A stretch of DNA of 64,000 bases, taken from Paenibacillus sp. V4I3 (GTDB lineage: Bacteria > Bacillota > Bacilli > Paenibacillales > NBRC-103111). Under the pieces are notes generated by a model. That model had not been told where the DNA came from, searched no databases, and was given only the letters and a program-made list of their open reading frames with translations. Location: contig NZ_JAUSZA010000001.1 in assembly GCF_030817215.1 (NCBI RefSeq), positions 4,686,501-4,750,500 on the forward strand, written 5' to 3'. The translations under genes and the position numbers were made by a program. This document shows positions 8,422 to 16,205 of this stretch, piece by piece. Each line of letters starts with the position of its first letter. Positions within the stretch are counted from its first letter, which is position 1.

Positions 8422-9618
8422 TTATTTAATTGTGGTTGGGCTTGGTTTGAGGGAAGAAGTTGTTTTTCGATGATAAAGTCCGTAATACAGAATGGCAGAG
8501 CATGCGACAACCATCCCAGCAATGAAGTACATCGTATGGTAATTCGTTCTTGAAGCAACTGCACCAAGCACATAGGAGCCAATACCGTATCCGGAGTCGA
8601 AAAGTAAGAAATAAGTGCCTGTCGCAAGCCCTCTGCGGTGAGACGGCGCGGCTTGAATAGCGATCGTCTGAAAGCTGGGAAGCATCGCCCCGAATCCAAG
8701 GCCCAGCATACCTCCTGCGACTAAAAATAGGATAGGAGAAGACGCCATACTTAGGGTTATCATTCCTAATGTGAAAAGGAAGACCCCGGGATACACTAAT
8801 AAATGAGGACCTGAACGATCAAACCATTTACCTGTAAAAGGTCTGGATATAACAATCATCAAAGCGAACACCATGAAGAAGTAACTCGCATATGTATCCA
8901 ACCCGATGGATTTGGCGTACACGGAAAGAAACGTAGTAATAGCTCCATAAGAAAAAGCCAAAACACTGCCTGCCAGAGAAATGGGCAAAGCCCGCGGCTC
9001 AATGAACTTTCTCCAACCAGACTCTGTTTGCACGGCCACTCTCGAGATAGCTTGAGGAATACGAATGGTCACCCCAAACAAGAAAGCGAGAAGCGCGAAC
9101 ACAATGCACACACCAAATAGAAGACTATTATTGTGATCTTGCATAATGGTGAGCCCCAGAAAGGGACCAACAACCATAGCCAAGCTCATGAAAAGGCTGA
9201 AATACCCAATTCCCTCACCTTTGCGCCGCTCAGGAACAAGCTCGATGGCAACTGCACCTGCAGCCGTTGTTACCATCCCGAAACCTATGCCATGAACAAA
9301 CCTTAACCCTAACAAAAAAGTATATTGATGAACGAGTGGATACAACGCCGTACAAATCATAAAAAGCGCCAGCGAGAAAAGAACGATCTTTTTCCGGTTC
9401 CATTCATCCATCCACTTACCAGTTAAAGGCCGTAAAATGACGGTTGAAATAATAAAAACGGTCATGACCAGACCAATTTGCTGTTGTCCGCCGTGCAGCG
9501 TATCAGTGACGAAGATTGGCAGCGTGACGGCGAGGATATAAAAGGTCATAAATAAAAAAAAGCTGCTGACACAGACAGCAACAAAATCACGATTCCACAA
9601 TTTTTGATCCTTATTCAC
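8422..9618 (-). CDS. MFS efflux transporter
   Basis: The 398-residue protein has twelve predicted helices and the MFS loop motif GKWMDEWNRKKIV between helices 2 and 3, mirrored by GKWFDRSG in the second half. The start is GTG 9618, which overlaps the MarR stop in GTGA and follows GGAGGAGTCACA; an upstream in-frame ATG at 9645 lies inside marR and lacks such a site. MarR-MFS pairs typically export drugs or organic acids. The two genes form one operon. Confidence 0.87.
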   Translation of the reverse strand: MNKDQKLWNRDFVAVCVSSFFLFMTFYILAVTLPIFVTDTLHGGQQQIGLVMTVFIISTVILRPLTGKWMDEWNRKKIVLFSLALFMICTALYPLVHQYTFLLGLRFVHGIGFGMVTTAAGAVAIELVPERRKGEGIGYFSLFMSLAMVVGPFLGLTIMQDHNNSLLFGVCIVFALLAFLFGVTIRIPQAISRVAVQTESGWRKFIEPRALPISLAGSVLAFSYGAITTFLSVYAKSIGLDTYASYFFMVFALMIVISRPFTGKWFDRSGPHLLVYPGVFLFTLGMITLSMASSPILFLVAGGMLGLGFGAMLPSFQTIAIQAAPSHRRGLATGTYFLLFDSGYGIGSYVLGAVASRTNYHTMYFIAGMVVACSAILYYGLYHRKTTSSLKPSPTTIK

Positions 9619-10070
9619 TGTGACTCCTCCAATTCCTTGATGCATGCATTGGCTTGGTTGGTCAATTGGATGAGCATTCCTCGCAAAATCGATGTTTGTT
9701 CCTCCGTGAAACCGCTAAGAACCGAGGCGATTACTTTCTGCTCAATTGGCGTCAGGATATCATTCAAAGCTTTGCCTTGCTCTGTGATAAAAGTAAGAAA
9801 CGATCTTCGATCCGTCTCATTGGCCCGTCGTTCCACAAATCCTTTGCGCTCCAATTGATCGAGGATTCGCGTGATATTCGTCTGATCCTTTTCAGCTCGG
9901 ACCGCCAGCAACTTCTGCGTAATGCCATCTTCATCAGCTAAACGATTGAGTACAACCCATTGCTCTGTTGTCATATCATAGGGCTGAAAATGGCTGTTCA
10001 ATAACTGTGTCAAACGTCTACCGGCATGGTTCAAAATAAATCCAAATGAGTTATCTAATCCCAAAATCAT
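9615..10070 (-). CDS. MarR-family transcriptional regulator
   Basis: The 151-residue winged-helix protein has the MarR core: YDMTTEQWVVLNRLADEDGI, recognition helix around VRAEKDQTNITRILDQLER, and the beta wing RRANETDRRSFLTF. First gene of a two-gene operon with the MFS exporter, with which it shares a 4-base stop/start overlap. Its promoter overlaps a perfect 12-bp palindrome, so autorepression relieved by a ligand is the expected mode. Confidence 0.9.
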   Translation of the reverse strand: MILGLDNSFGFILNHAGRRLTQLLNSHFQPYDMTTEQWVVLNRLADEDGITQKLLAVRAEKDQTNITRILDQLERKGFVERRANETDRRSFLTFITEQGKALNDILTPIEQKVIASVLSGFTEEQTSILRGMLIQLTNQANACIKELEESQ

Positions 10071-10087
10071 TCACCCCACGTAGTTAG

Positions 10088-10127
10088 TTGCTATAGCAAT
10101 TATATTCCTAGCAAATAAATTCGTCAA
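10088..10127 (-). promoter_or_regulatory. marR promoter with overlapping palindromic operator
   Basis: On the minus strand, TTGACG (10127-10122), a 17-bp spacer and TATAAT (10104-10099) form a near-consensus sigma-A promoter. The palindrome TTGCTATAGCAA (10088-10099) abuts the -10 box and is the likely MarR site. Confidence 0.8.
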
Positions 10128-10179
10128 CCAAATGCGTTCCTAGATGTATAACTTTTTCGAAATCGGACATATTACTTTA

Positions 10180-10402
10180 CGACGGTGATTCAGCGAGGTG
10201 TTGTGTCGCATATCATGCAGCGAACTACCAGGGAAGTTGTTATTGAATCTATATAGAAGCGAGGAGATGTGCCGCAGATTCATTAATGTAGTCGTGTACT
10301 ACAGGAATGTGATGAGGTAGAGACCCAGCTAAGTAAGGTTCAAGGCAAAAGTACCATCAATCCTTTCACCGTCGAAAAGGACCCTGAAAGGGGTCTTTTT
10401 TC
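10180..10402 (+). ncRNA. Candidate structured RNA ending in a terminator
   Basis: CGACGGTGA (10180-10188) is an exact complement of TCACCGTCG (10366-10374), closing about 195 bases. An inner GAATCT/AGATTC stem and a GTAGT/ACTAC hairpin lie within. The closing stem is followed at once by GGACCC/GGGGTC (10379-10395) and a T run, a textbook terminator. No reading frame with a ribosome site is present; an open frame of about 50 codons at the 3' end has no start. I match no known RNA family. Confidence 0.4.
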
Positions 10403-10435
10403 TTTGAAAAAATTAAATTGATTTTTGGGATTATA

Positions 10436-10750
10436 TAATTATAATGGATATAAAAGGAATACTAATAAAGCAACGACGAGAAAGAGTAGTTGGATCCCGT
10501 TCTTTGGGCAGAGAACTCCGGTAGCTGAGAAGGAGTAAAGAAACGTCTGACGAATATGGTCTCAGAGCTGTGCATCGAACCCTCCTGAGAGGAAGTAGGC
10601 CGCACCGGGCGCACCCGTTAACGTGCCAGGTTATAATCACCTCATTTGGTGACGTACCTGTAGAGGCCGGTAACCGTGAGGGATCGGTAAATTTAGGTGG
10701 AAACACGTGAGCGATAGCTTTCGTCCTTTTATAGGACGGGGCTTTTTTTG
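10436..10750 (+). promoter_or_regulatory. T-box leader upstream of methionyl-tRNA synthetase
   Basis: A long GA-rich stem I region (AGAGAACTCCGGTAGCTGAG, about 10510-10530) is followed by a candidate ATG specifier in GACGAATATGGTC near 10550. The T-box element TTAGGTGGAAACACG is at 10693-10706. It ends in the terminator AGCTTTCGTCC/GGACGGGGCT (10716-10743) plus seven T. Uncharged tRNA would stabilise the antiterminator and switch on the gene 40 bases downstream. The specifier assignment is inferred; the bulge reads UGGA instead of the commoner UGGU. Confidence 0.8.
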
Positions 10751-10788
10751 TTTTCAAAATTTATTCGTTTAACAGGGAGGAATTGGAA

Positions 10789-12414
10789 ATGAGTATTTTT
10801 ATTGGAGGAGCTTGGCCATATGCAAATGGATCACTTCATTTAGGGCGGGTAGCGAGCTTACTTCCTGGTGACGTAATCGCCCGTTATTTTCGGGAAAAGG
10901 GAGAAGAGGTGCTTTATGTATCAGGAAGTGATTGTCATGGTACGCCTATTTCGATTCAAGCTAACAATGAAGGTGTTTCCCCTAAAGTAATTGCCGATCG
11001 GTACCATAATGAATTTATGGATTGTTTCCGTAAAATTGGATTTTCCTATGATCTATATACTCGGACGGATCACCCATTCCACCACGAAGTCGTACAAGAG
11101 CTTTTTGTTCAATTGCTGGATAATGGTGTCCTGTATAAAAAAGCAGTTGAACAAACCTATTGTGACGGCTGCGAACGCTTTTTGCCTGATCGCTATGTGG
11201 AGGGGAACTGTCCTCACTGTGGAAGTGCAGCACGTGGTGATCAATGCGACTCCTGTTCGACTATATTGGATCCTCTGGACCTTCATAATCGTTCATGTAA
11301 GTTATGCAGCGGGACTCCATCCTCAAGGTTTTCAGAACATTACTTCTTGGCACTATCGAAATTTCAGAATGAGCTAGAAGCTTTTGTTGATCAGGCGGAC
11401 GGTTGGAGGGAGAACGCCATTGGGCTAACCAAGCGCTATTTAGCAGAAGGGCTACAGGATCGAGCTGCTACCCGGGATTTAGATTGGGGCGTAGATGTTC
11501 CCTTAGAAGGTTTTGAAGGGAAAAAAATTTACGTCTGGGTGGAGGCTGTTAGTGGGTACCTTTCTGCTAGTAAGCAGTGGGCAATTCAGTGTGGTGAATC
11601 ATGGGAAAAGTTTTGGACGAAAGAGGGTGTCAAAGCCTACTATATCCATGGTAAGGATAATATCCCTTTTCATACGTTAATATGGCCTGCTATTTTGCTT
11701 GGTATAAGGAATCTACACCTGCCAGATCAAATCGTTTCTAGCGAGTTCCTTACTTTAGAAGGCAAGAAATTTTCAACAAGTCGAAATTGGGCAGTATGGG
11801 TGCCCTATATTTTAGAGCAGTATGAAGCGGATTCTGTGCGTTATTTTTTAATCGCAAATGGACCTGAAAATCGTGATACGGATTTCTCCTGGAGAGAGTT
11901 TATATACAGCCATAATGGGGAGTTACTTGGAGCGTTTGGGAATTTTGTGAATCGAAGTTTGGTATTTATAGAAAAATTTTATGAAGGGAAAATCCCTAAT
12001 GGTGCGATAGATTTAAAAATTAAACGACAAATTGAAGACCTGTATCACCTTTGTGGAAACCTTATTGAACAAGGTAGGCTGAAAGAAGCGTTGGAGATCG
12101 TATTTGCTTTCATTAGAAGCTGTAATAAATATTTTGATGAACAAAAAGCGTGGATACAGATAAAAGAAAATGTGGACTCTTGTAGCAATACTCTATTTAC
12201 TTGTGTTCAAGTCATTGCGAATTTATCGATGCTGTTGGAACCTTTTGTACCTTTTTCCTGTAAGAAGATACGAGGTTTTCTAGGCTTGTTAGAGCCTTTC
12301 TGGGACTATGTTGAGAGCCCGGCCGGCAGAGAACTTACACAAGTTGAAGTATTGTTCCAAAGGATTGACGTCAGTCGGATTGAAGAGGAGGTCCTGCGAT
12401 TAAAAAGCCATTGA
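10789..12414 (+). CDS. metG: Methionine--tRNA ligase (MetRS paralogue)
   Basis: The 541-residue class Ia synthetase charges tRNA-Met. The ATP motif HIGH appears as HLGR within [11 protein letters not shown] and the KMSKS loop as KFSTS near residue 330. The connective domain carries four CxxC knuckles (CDGC, CPHC, CDSC, CKLC), as in the zinc-rich, archaeal-like MetRS type. It lacks the C-terminal tRNA-binding domain of the longer Bacillus housekeeping enzyme. Start ATG 10789 is 8 bases after AGGGAGG; a TTG at 10783 is too close. Control by the T-box and the short form suggest an inducible second MetRS, a type linked in other Firmicutes to MetRS-inhibitor resistance. Confidence 0.85.
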   Translation: MSIFIGGAWPYANGSLHLGRVASLLPGDVIARYFREKGEEVLYVSGSDCHGTPISIQANNEGVSPKVIADRYHNEFMDCFRKIGFSYDLYTRTDHPFHHEVVQELFVQLLDNGVLYKKAVEQTYCDGCERFLPDRYVEGNCPHCGSAARGDQCDSCSTILDPLDLHNRSCKLCSGTPSSRFSEHYFLALSKFQNELEAFVDQADGWRENAIGLTKRYLAEGLQDRAATRDLDWGVDVPLEGFEGKKIYVWVEAVSGYLSASKQWAIQCGESWEKFWTKEGVKAYYIHGKDNIPFHTLIWPAILLGIRNLHLPDQIVSSEFLTLEGKKFSTSRNWAVWVPYILEQYEADSVRYFLIANGPENRDTDFSWREFIYSHNGELLGAFGNFVNRSLVFIEKFYEGKIPNGAIDLKIKRQIEDLYHLCGNLIEQGRLKEALEIVFAFIRSCNKYFDEQKAWIQIKENVDSCSNTLFTCVQVIANLSMLLEPFVPFSCKKIRGFLGLLEPFWDYVESPAGRELTQVEVLFQRIDVSRIEEEVLRLKSH

Positions 12415-12436
12415 AAATGAAAGAAGGAGGATTTCT

Positions 12437-12591
12437 ATGGGCGCCAGTGTAGTTGTTTTGGTGATTTAGGAGCTGCAGGGCGAGAGGCTTTTATTCCTCC
12501 CGATGACATAACTTTGCATCACCTTTACGTATGTACGGTTGAAAACGCCGAATATAGGCGTCATATCCTTTTTCGAGATTATTTGAAATAA
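12437..12591 (+). pseudogene. GrpB (UPF0157) family remnant
   Basis: After GAAGGAGG and an ATG the frame stops within 11 codons. A shifted frame then reads FGDLGAAGREAFIPP, LHHLYVCTVENAEY and RRHILFRDYLK, which is the C-terminal part of GrpB-type nucleotidyltransferase-fold proteins. The N-terminal half is gone. The intact ribosome site suggests a recent internal deletion with frameshift. Confidence 0.65.
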
Positions 12592-12596
12592 GGGTC

Positions 12597-12635
12597 AAAA
12601 AAAGCGTACAATCCTGATGGAGTGTGCGCTTTTTT
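12597..12635. terminator. Bidirectional intrinsic terminator
   Basis: AAAAAAGCGTACA pairs with TGTGCGCTTTTTT (one G-U) around a short loop. It ends the T-box/metG/GrpB-remnant transcript. Confidence 0.8.
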
Positions 12636-12781
12636 GCATGCAATGAAGGAGGGAATTACCTATGTAAGGTATTAGGGATCGATTAATAAATGCCGCCGAA
12701 CAAAAAAAGAAAGAAAGTTTATTGTCAAATATATTGATATACTTAAGACTAGTAAGGAACAACTTAGAGGGGAGTATTTCA

Positions 12782-13684
12782 TTGACTCTACAACAATTAA
12801 AGTACGTTATTGAGGTTGCAAATCGGGGTTCTATTAATGAAGCTGCCAAGCGGTTGTTTATTTCTCAGCCTAGTCTTTCAAATGCTATTAAGGATCTGGA
12901 AGAAGAAATGCAGCTTGCGATTTTTGAAAGATCTAATAAAGGGATCTCACTTTCTAAAGAGGGTATTGAATTCTTAAGCTATGCGCGACAGGTAGTTGAG
13001 CAGGCGGAATTATTAGAAAGCCGTTACCTCAATGCTAAGCCTTCTCCGCAGCATTTTTCTGTTTCCACTCAGCATTACGCTTTCGCGGTGAATGCATTCG
13101 TGAGTCTGGTCCGGGAGTATGGCCAAGATGAATATGAGCTAGCTTTGAGAGAGACCAAAACCTACGAAATTATTGAAGATGTCAAAAATTTACGCAGCGA
13201 GATCGGCATCTTATATTTAAATGAGTTTAATGGGAAAGTCATCAACAAGTTGCTCAAAACCGGGAATTTGCAATTCAACAGCTTATTAACAGCTAAGCCG
13301 CATATTTTCATCAGTAGTAAGAACCCGCTGGCAAAGCAATCGATCGTAACTATCGACCAGCTTCAGAATTACCCATATCTGTCCTTTGATCAAGGGGAGT
13401 ATAATTCCTTTCATTTTTCAGAAGAGATTCTCAGTACGATGTCACATAAAAAAAGCATTCGTGTTAATGATAGGGCGACGCTTTTCAATTTACTGATCGG
13501 ATTGAACGGATATACCATATCGACAGGGGTGTTAAGCGCCGATTTGAATGGAAATGAAATTATTCCCGTACCATTGGATTGTGAGGAAACTATCAATGTC
13601 GGTTGGATTTCCCATAAAAATGCTTCACTATCCAAGCTAGGAGCGGCATATATACAAGCACTTATGCAGGCGATATCCCAATAA
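12782..13684 (+). CDS. LysR-family transcriptional regulator
   Basis: The 300-residue protein has an N-terminal winged helix (LQQLKYVIEVANRGSINEAA, SQPSLSNAIKDLEEEM) and a C-terminal periplasmic-binding-like effector domain. The start is TTG 12782, 7 bases after AGAGGGGAG and aligned with the usual LysR N-terminus. It lies 109 bases upstream of metE on the same strand, with inverted repeats in between. A role like MetR, CmbR or MtaR in activating methionine genes is likely but inferred. Confidence 0.87.
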   Translation: MTLQQLKYVIEVANRGSINEAAKRLFISQPSLSNAIKDLEEEMQLAIFERSNKGISLSKEGIEFLSYARQVVEQAELLESRYLNAKPSPQHFSVSTQHYAFAVNAFVSLVREYGQDEYELALRETKTYEIIEDVKNLRSEIGILYLNEFNGKVINKLLKTGNLQFNSLLTAKPHIFISSKNPLAKQSIVTIDQLQNYPYLSFDQGEYNSFHFSEEILSTMSHKKSIRVNDRATLFNLLIGLNGYTISTGVLSADLNGNEIIPVPLDCEETINVGWISHKNASLSKLGAAYIQALMQAISQ

Positions 13685-13693
13685 TATTTTGCT

Positions 13694-13740
13694 ATAGCCA
13701 TTAGCTATGACTAGATATAGTTTATTCCAGTTACACTATA
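13694..13740 (+). promoter_or_regulatory. Inverted repeats upstream of metE, candidate LysR sites
   Basis: ATAGC-CATTA-GCTAT (13694-13708) is a perfect interrupted palindrome with LysR-type T-N11-A geometry. TATAGT-N13-ACTATA (13716-13740) lies just downstream. Both are between the LysR gene and metE. No SAM riboswitch is present in this 109-base gap. Confidence 0.55.
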
Positions 13741-13793
13741 CCAACCAATCCGTGATATCTTTCTTGTAACAATTTGTAGAGGAGTTTTACAAG

Positions 13794-16097
13794 ATGATGA
13801 AAAGCAGTGTATTGGGATATCCGCGTATTGGTGCGGATCGGGAATGGAAGAAAGCGCTGGAGGCTTTTTGGTCAGGCAAGCTCGAAGAATCAGAGTTTCA
13901 CCGTCAGTTGCAGGAGATCCGTTTGAATCATTTGCGTAAGCAGCAGGAGAAGGGCATCGACTTCATCGCGGTCAATGATTTCAGTTATTACGATCATATT
14001 CTTGATACTTCCACAATGTTCGGCATTATTCCGAAACGCTTTCCGTATAAGGGCGGCACGGTACCATTATCTGTTTATTACGGTATTGCCCGTGGGACGA
14101 AGGATGCAACGGCTAGCGAAATGACCAAGTGGTTTAATACCAACTATCATTATATAGTACCGGAATTGGGTGAGGCATCGCCGGTGCTTACCGAAAATAG
14201 ACCGCTTATGGCTTATCGGGAGGCTAAGGAGAAGCTCGGTATCGAGGGCAAGCCTGTTATCGTAGGACCACTGACATTCTTGAAGCTGTCAAAAGGATAC
14301 AGTGTTTCGGAGACCGACGACTGGCTGGGACGTTTGCTTCCGCTCTATGTACAGATACTTCAGGAGCTTGTGAGAGAAGGGGTTCAATGGGTACAGATAG
14401 ACGAACCGATTCTCGTAACGAAGTTAAGCGCAGCTGACGTGCAGCGATTAAAGACAATTTATGAGACGTTTACCGCATCAGTACCGAACCTGAACATCAT
14501 GCTGCAAACCTACTTTGAATCGGTAGAGAACTACAATTATATTGTCGAGCTGCCCGTCAAAGGAATAGGGTTGGATTTCGTGCACGGTTTATCTGGCAAT
14601 ATGTCGTCGATTAAAGCGCTAGGCTTTCCGGCGGACAAGGTTTTAGGCGCAGGGGTTATTGACGGTCGTGGCATCTGGAAGGCGCCACTGCGCGAGAAAC
14701 TGGCACTCGTAGAAGAACTCGCTGAAATCGTCACGGCTGAGCGACTCATCGTGCAGACGTCATGCAGTTTACTTCATGTTCCGGTATCGGTAAATCATGA
14801 GACGAAGCTCGTAACTGAACTAAAAGGTGCTCTCGCATTTGCAGATGAGAAGCTGGATGAGCTTGTACTACTGGCGAAAGCTGTCTCGCGAGGCGGGGGC
14901 GGAGTCACAGGCGAACTGGAAGAACGTGATCGTGCTTTACTGGCACTCAAGCTGTCAGATGAGCGTAACCGAAGCGACATTCAGCATGCGGTCGCCGCCA
15001 TCAGCGCTCAACATCCTGAGCGCAGTCGACCTTTTTCAGAGCGTCATATTGCTCAGCAGAAGAAATGGCAATTGCCTATTTTACCGACAACGACAATTGG
15101 CAGCTTTCCACAATCCCCAGAGGTGCGCAAAGCCCGCCAACAGTGGCGCAAGGGTGAATGGAATAATGAGCAGTATGCAAACTTCATCCGAGAACAGATC
15201 GATATCTGGATCAAACTTCAGGAGGAAATCGGACTGGATGTTCTCGTGCATGGCGAATTTGAGCGAACCGATATGGTCGAGTTCTTTGGTGAGAAACTCG
15301 CGGGCTTCGCGTTCACTCAGAACGGATGGGTGCAGTCGTACGGTTCTCGCTGCGTTAAACCGCCAATTATATTTGGGGACGTAGCGTTCAAAGAGGCGAT
15401 GACCGTCGAAGAAACAAAGTATGCTCAGACGCGGACCAAACGCCCCGTTAAAGGGATGCTGACTGGCCCGATTACGATAATGAATTGGTCCTTCGTTCGT
15501 GAGGACATCACACGCGAACAAATTGCTTACCAACTGGCCTATGCGCTTAGACAAGAGGTGGAAGCGCTTGAGCAGGCGGGCATTGGCATGATACAGGTCG
15601 ACGAGCCTGCGGTTCGCGAAGGGCTGCCGCTCAAGGGGGATGACCAAGCGAAGTACCTGTCGTGGGCGGTCAGAGCGTTCCGCATGACAACTTGCACGGT
15701 ACAGGATACGACGCAAATTCACACGCATATGTGCTATTGCGAGTTCCATGACATGATCTATTCGATCGAAGCGATGGATGCCGATGTAATTTCGATCGAG
15801 ACATCCCGCAGTCATGGTGAACTGATCAATAGCTTCGAATTGAACACATACAAACTGGGCATAGGTTTAGGCGTATACGATATCCACAGCCCGCGTATTC
15901 CGTGCGTGGAGGAAATGACCAGTATGATCGAACGTGCCTTGCGTGTGCTGGATCCGAAGCTATTCTGGATCAATCCGGATTGCGGACTTAAAACTCGTGG
16001 AGTCGAAGAAACTGTCGATTCCCTGCGCAACATGGTTGAAGCTACGCACATCGCCCGTGCGAAGCATGTCCAAGAACCTATAACCAATAATCGCTAA
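13794..16097 (+). CDS. metE: Cobalamin-independent methionine synthase
   Basis: The 767-residue enzyme transfers the methyl of 5-methyltetrahydropteroyl-triglutamate to homocysteine. The N-terminal domain begins LGYPRIGADREWKKALE; the C-terminal catalytic barrel carries the zinc ligands in HTHMCYCEFHD and NPDCGLKTR. Full length for the family. ATG 13794 (or 13797) follows GAGGAG. Regulation appears to rest on the upstream LysR gene. A strong bidirectional terminator follows. Confidence 0.96.
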   Translation: MMKSSVLGYPRIGADREWKKALEAFWSGKLEESEFHRQLQEIRLNHLRKQQEKGIDFIAVNDFSYYDHILDTSTMFGIIPKRFPYKGGTVPLSVYYGIARGTKDATASEMTKWFNTNYHYIVPELGEASPVLTENRPLMAYREAKEKLGIEGKPVIVGPLTFLKLSKGYSVSETDDWLGRLLPLYVQILQELVREGVQWVQIDEPILVTKLSAADVQRLKTIYETFTASVPNLNIMLQTYFESVENYNYIVELPVKGIGLDFVHGLSGNMSSIKALGFPADKVLGAGVIDGRGIWKAPLREKLALVEELAEIVTAERLIVQTSCSLLHVPVSVNHETKLVTELKGALAFADEKLDELVLLAKAVSRGGGGVTGELEERDRALLALKLSDERNRSDIQHAVAAISAQHPERSRPFSERHIAQQKKWQLPILPTTTIGSFPQSPEVRKARQQWRKGEWNNEQYANFIREQIDIWIKLQEEIGLDVLVHGEFERTDMVEFFGEKLAGFAFTQNGWVQSYGSRCVKPPIIFGDVAFKEAMTVEETKYAQTRTKRPVKGMLTGPITIMNWSFVREDITREQIAYQLAYALRQEVEALEQAGIGMIQVDEPAVREGLPLKGDDQAKYLSWAVRAFRMTTCTVQDTTQIHTHMCYCEFHDMIYSIEAMDADVISIETSRSHGELINSFELNTYKLGIGLGVYDIHSPRIPCVEEMTSMIERALRVLDPKLFWINPDCGLKTRGVEETVDSLRNMVEATHIARAKHVQEPITNNR

Positions 16098-16147
16098 CTA
16101 AATATTCGTGTAAGGACTAAGATTTGGACTTTGGAAATCTTTAGAAA

Positions 16148-16197
16148 AAAAGAATCGGACAGCGCAGTTTTAAACTGCTCGCTATCCGATTCTTTTT
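16148..16197. terminator. Bidirectional terminator between metE and the GxGYxYP gene
   Basis: AAAGAATCGGA pairs with TCCGATTCTTT, with an inner GCAGTTTTAAACTGC-type stem, and T runs on both strands. It separates two convergent genes. Confidence 0.88.
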
Positions 16198-16205
16198 AAA
16201 TGAGT

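Noticed and set aside
10431-10757. 108-codon minus-strand open frame
   Set aside because: It lies wholly inside the T-box leader, has no ribosome site and an arginine-rich composition typical of a shadow frame.
12656-12668. GAAGGAGG followed by ATG-TAA
   Set aside because: A start codon directly followed by a stop has no coding content. Regulatory start-stop elements exist, but nothing else supports one here.
13800-16090. Several long open frames antisense to metE
   Set aside because: These are shadows of a GC-richer gene, without ribosome sites or protein-like composition.
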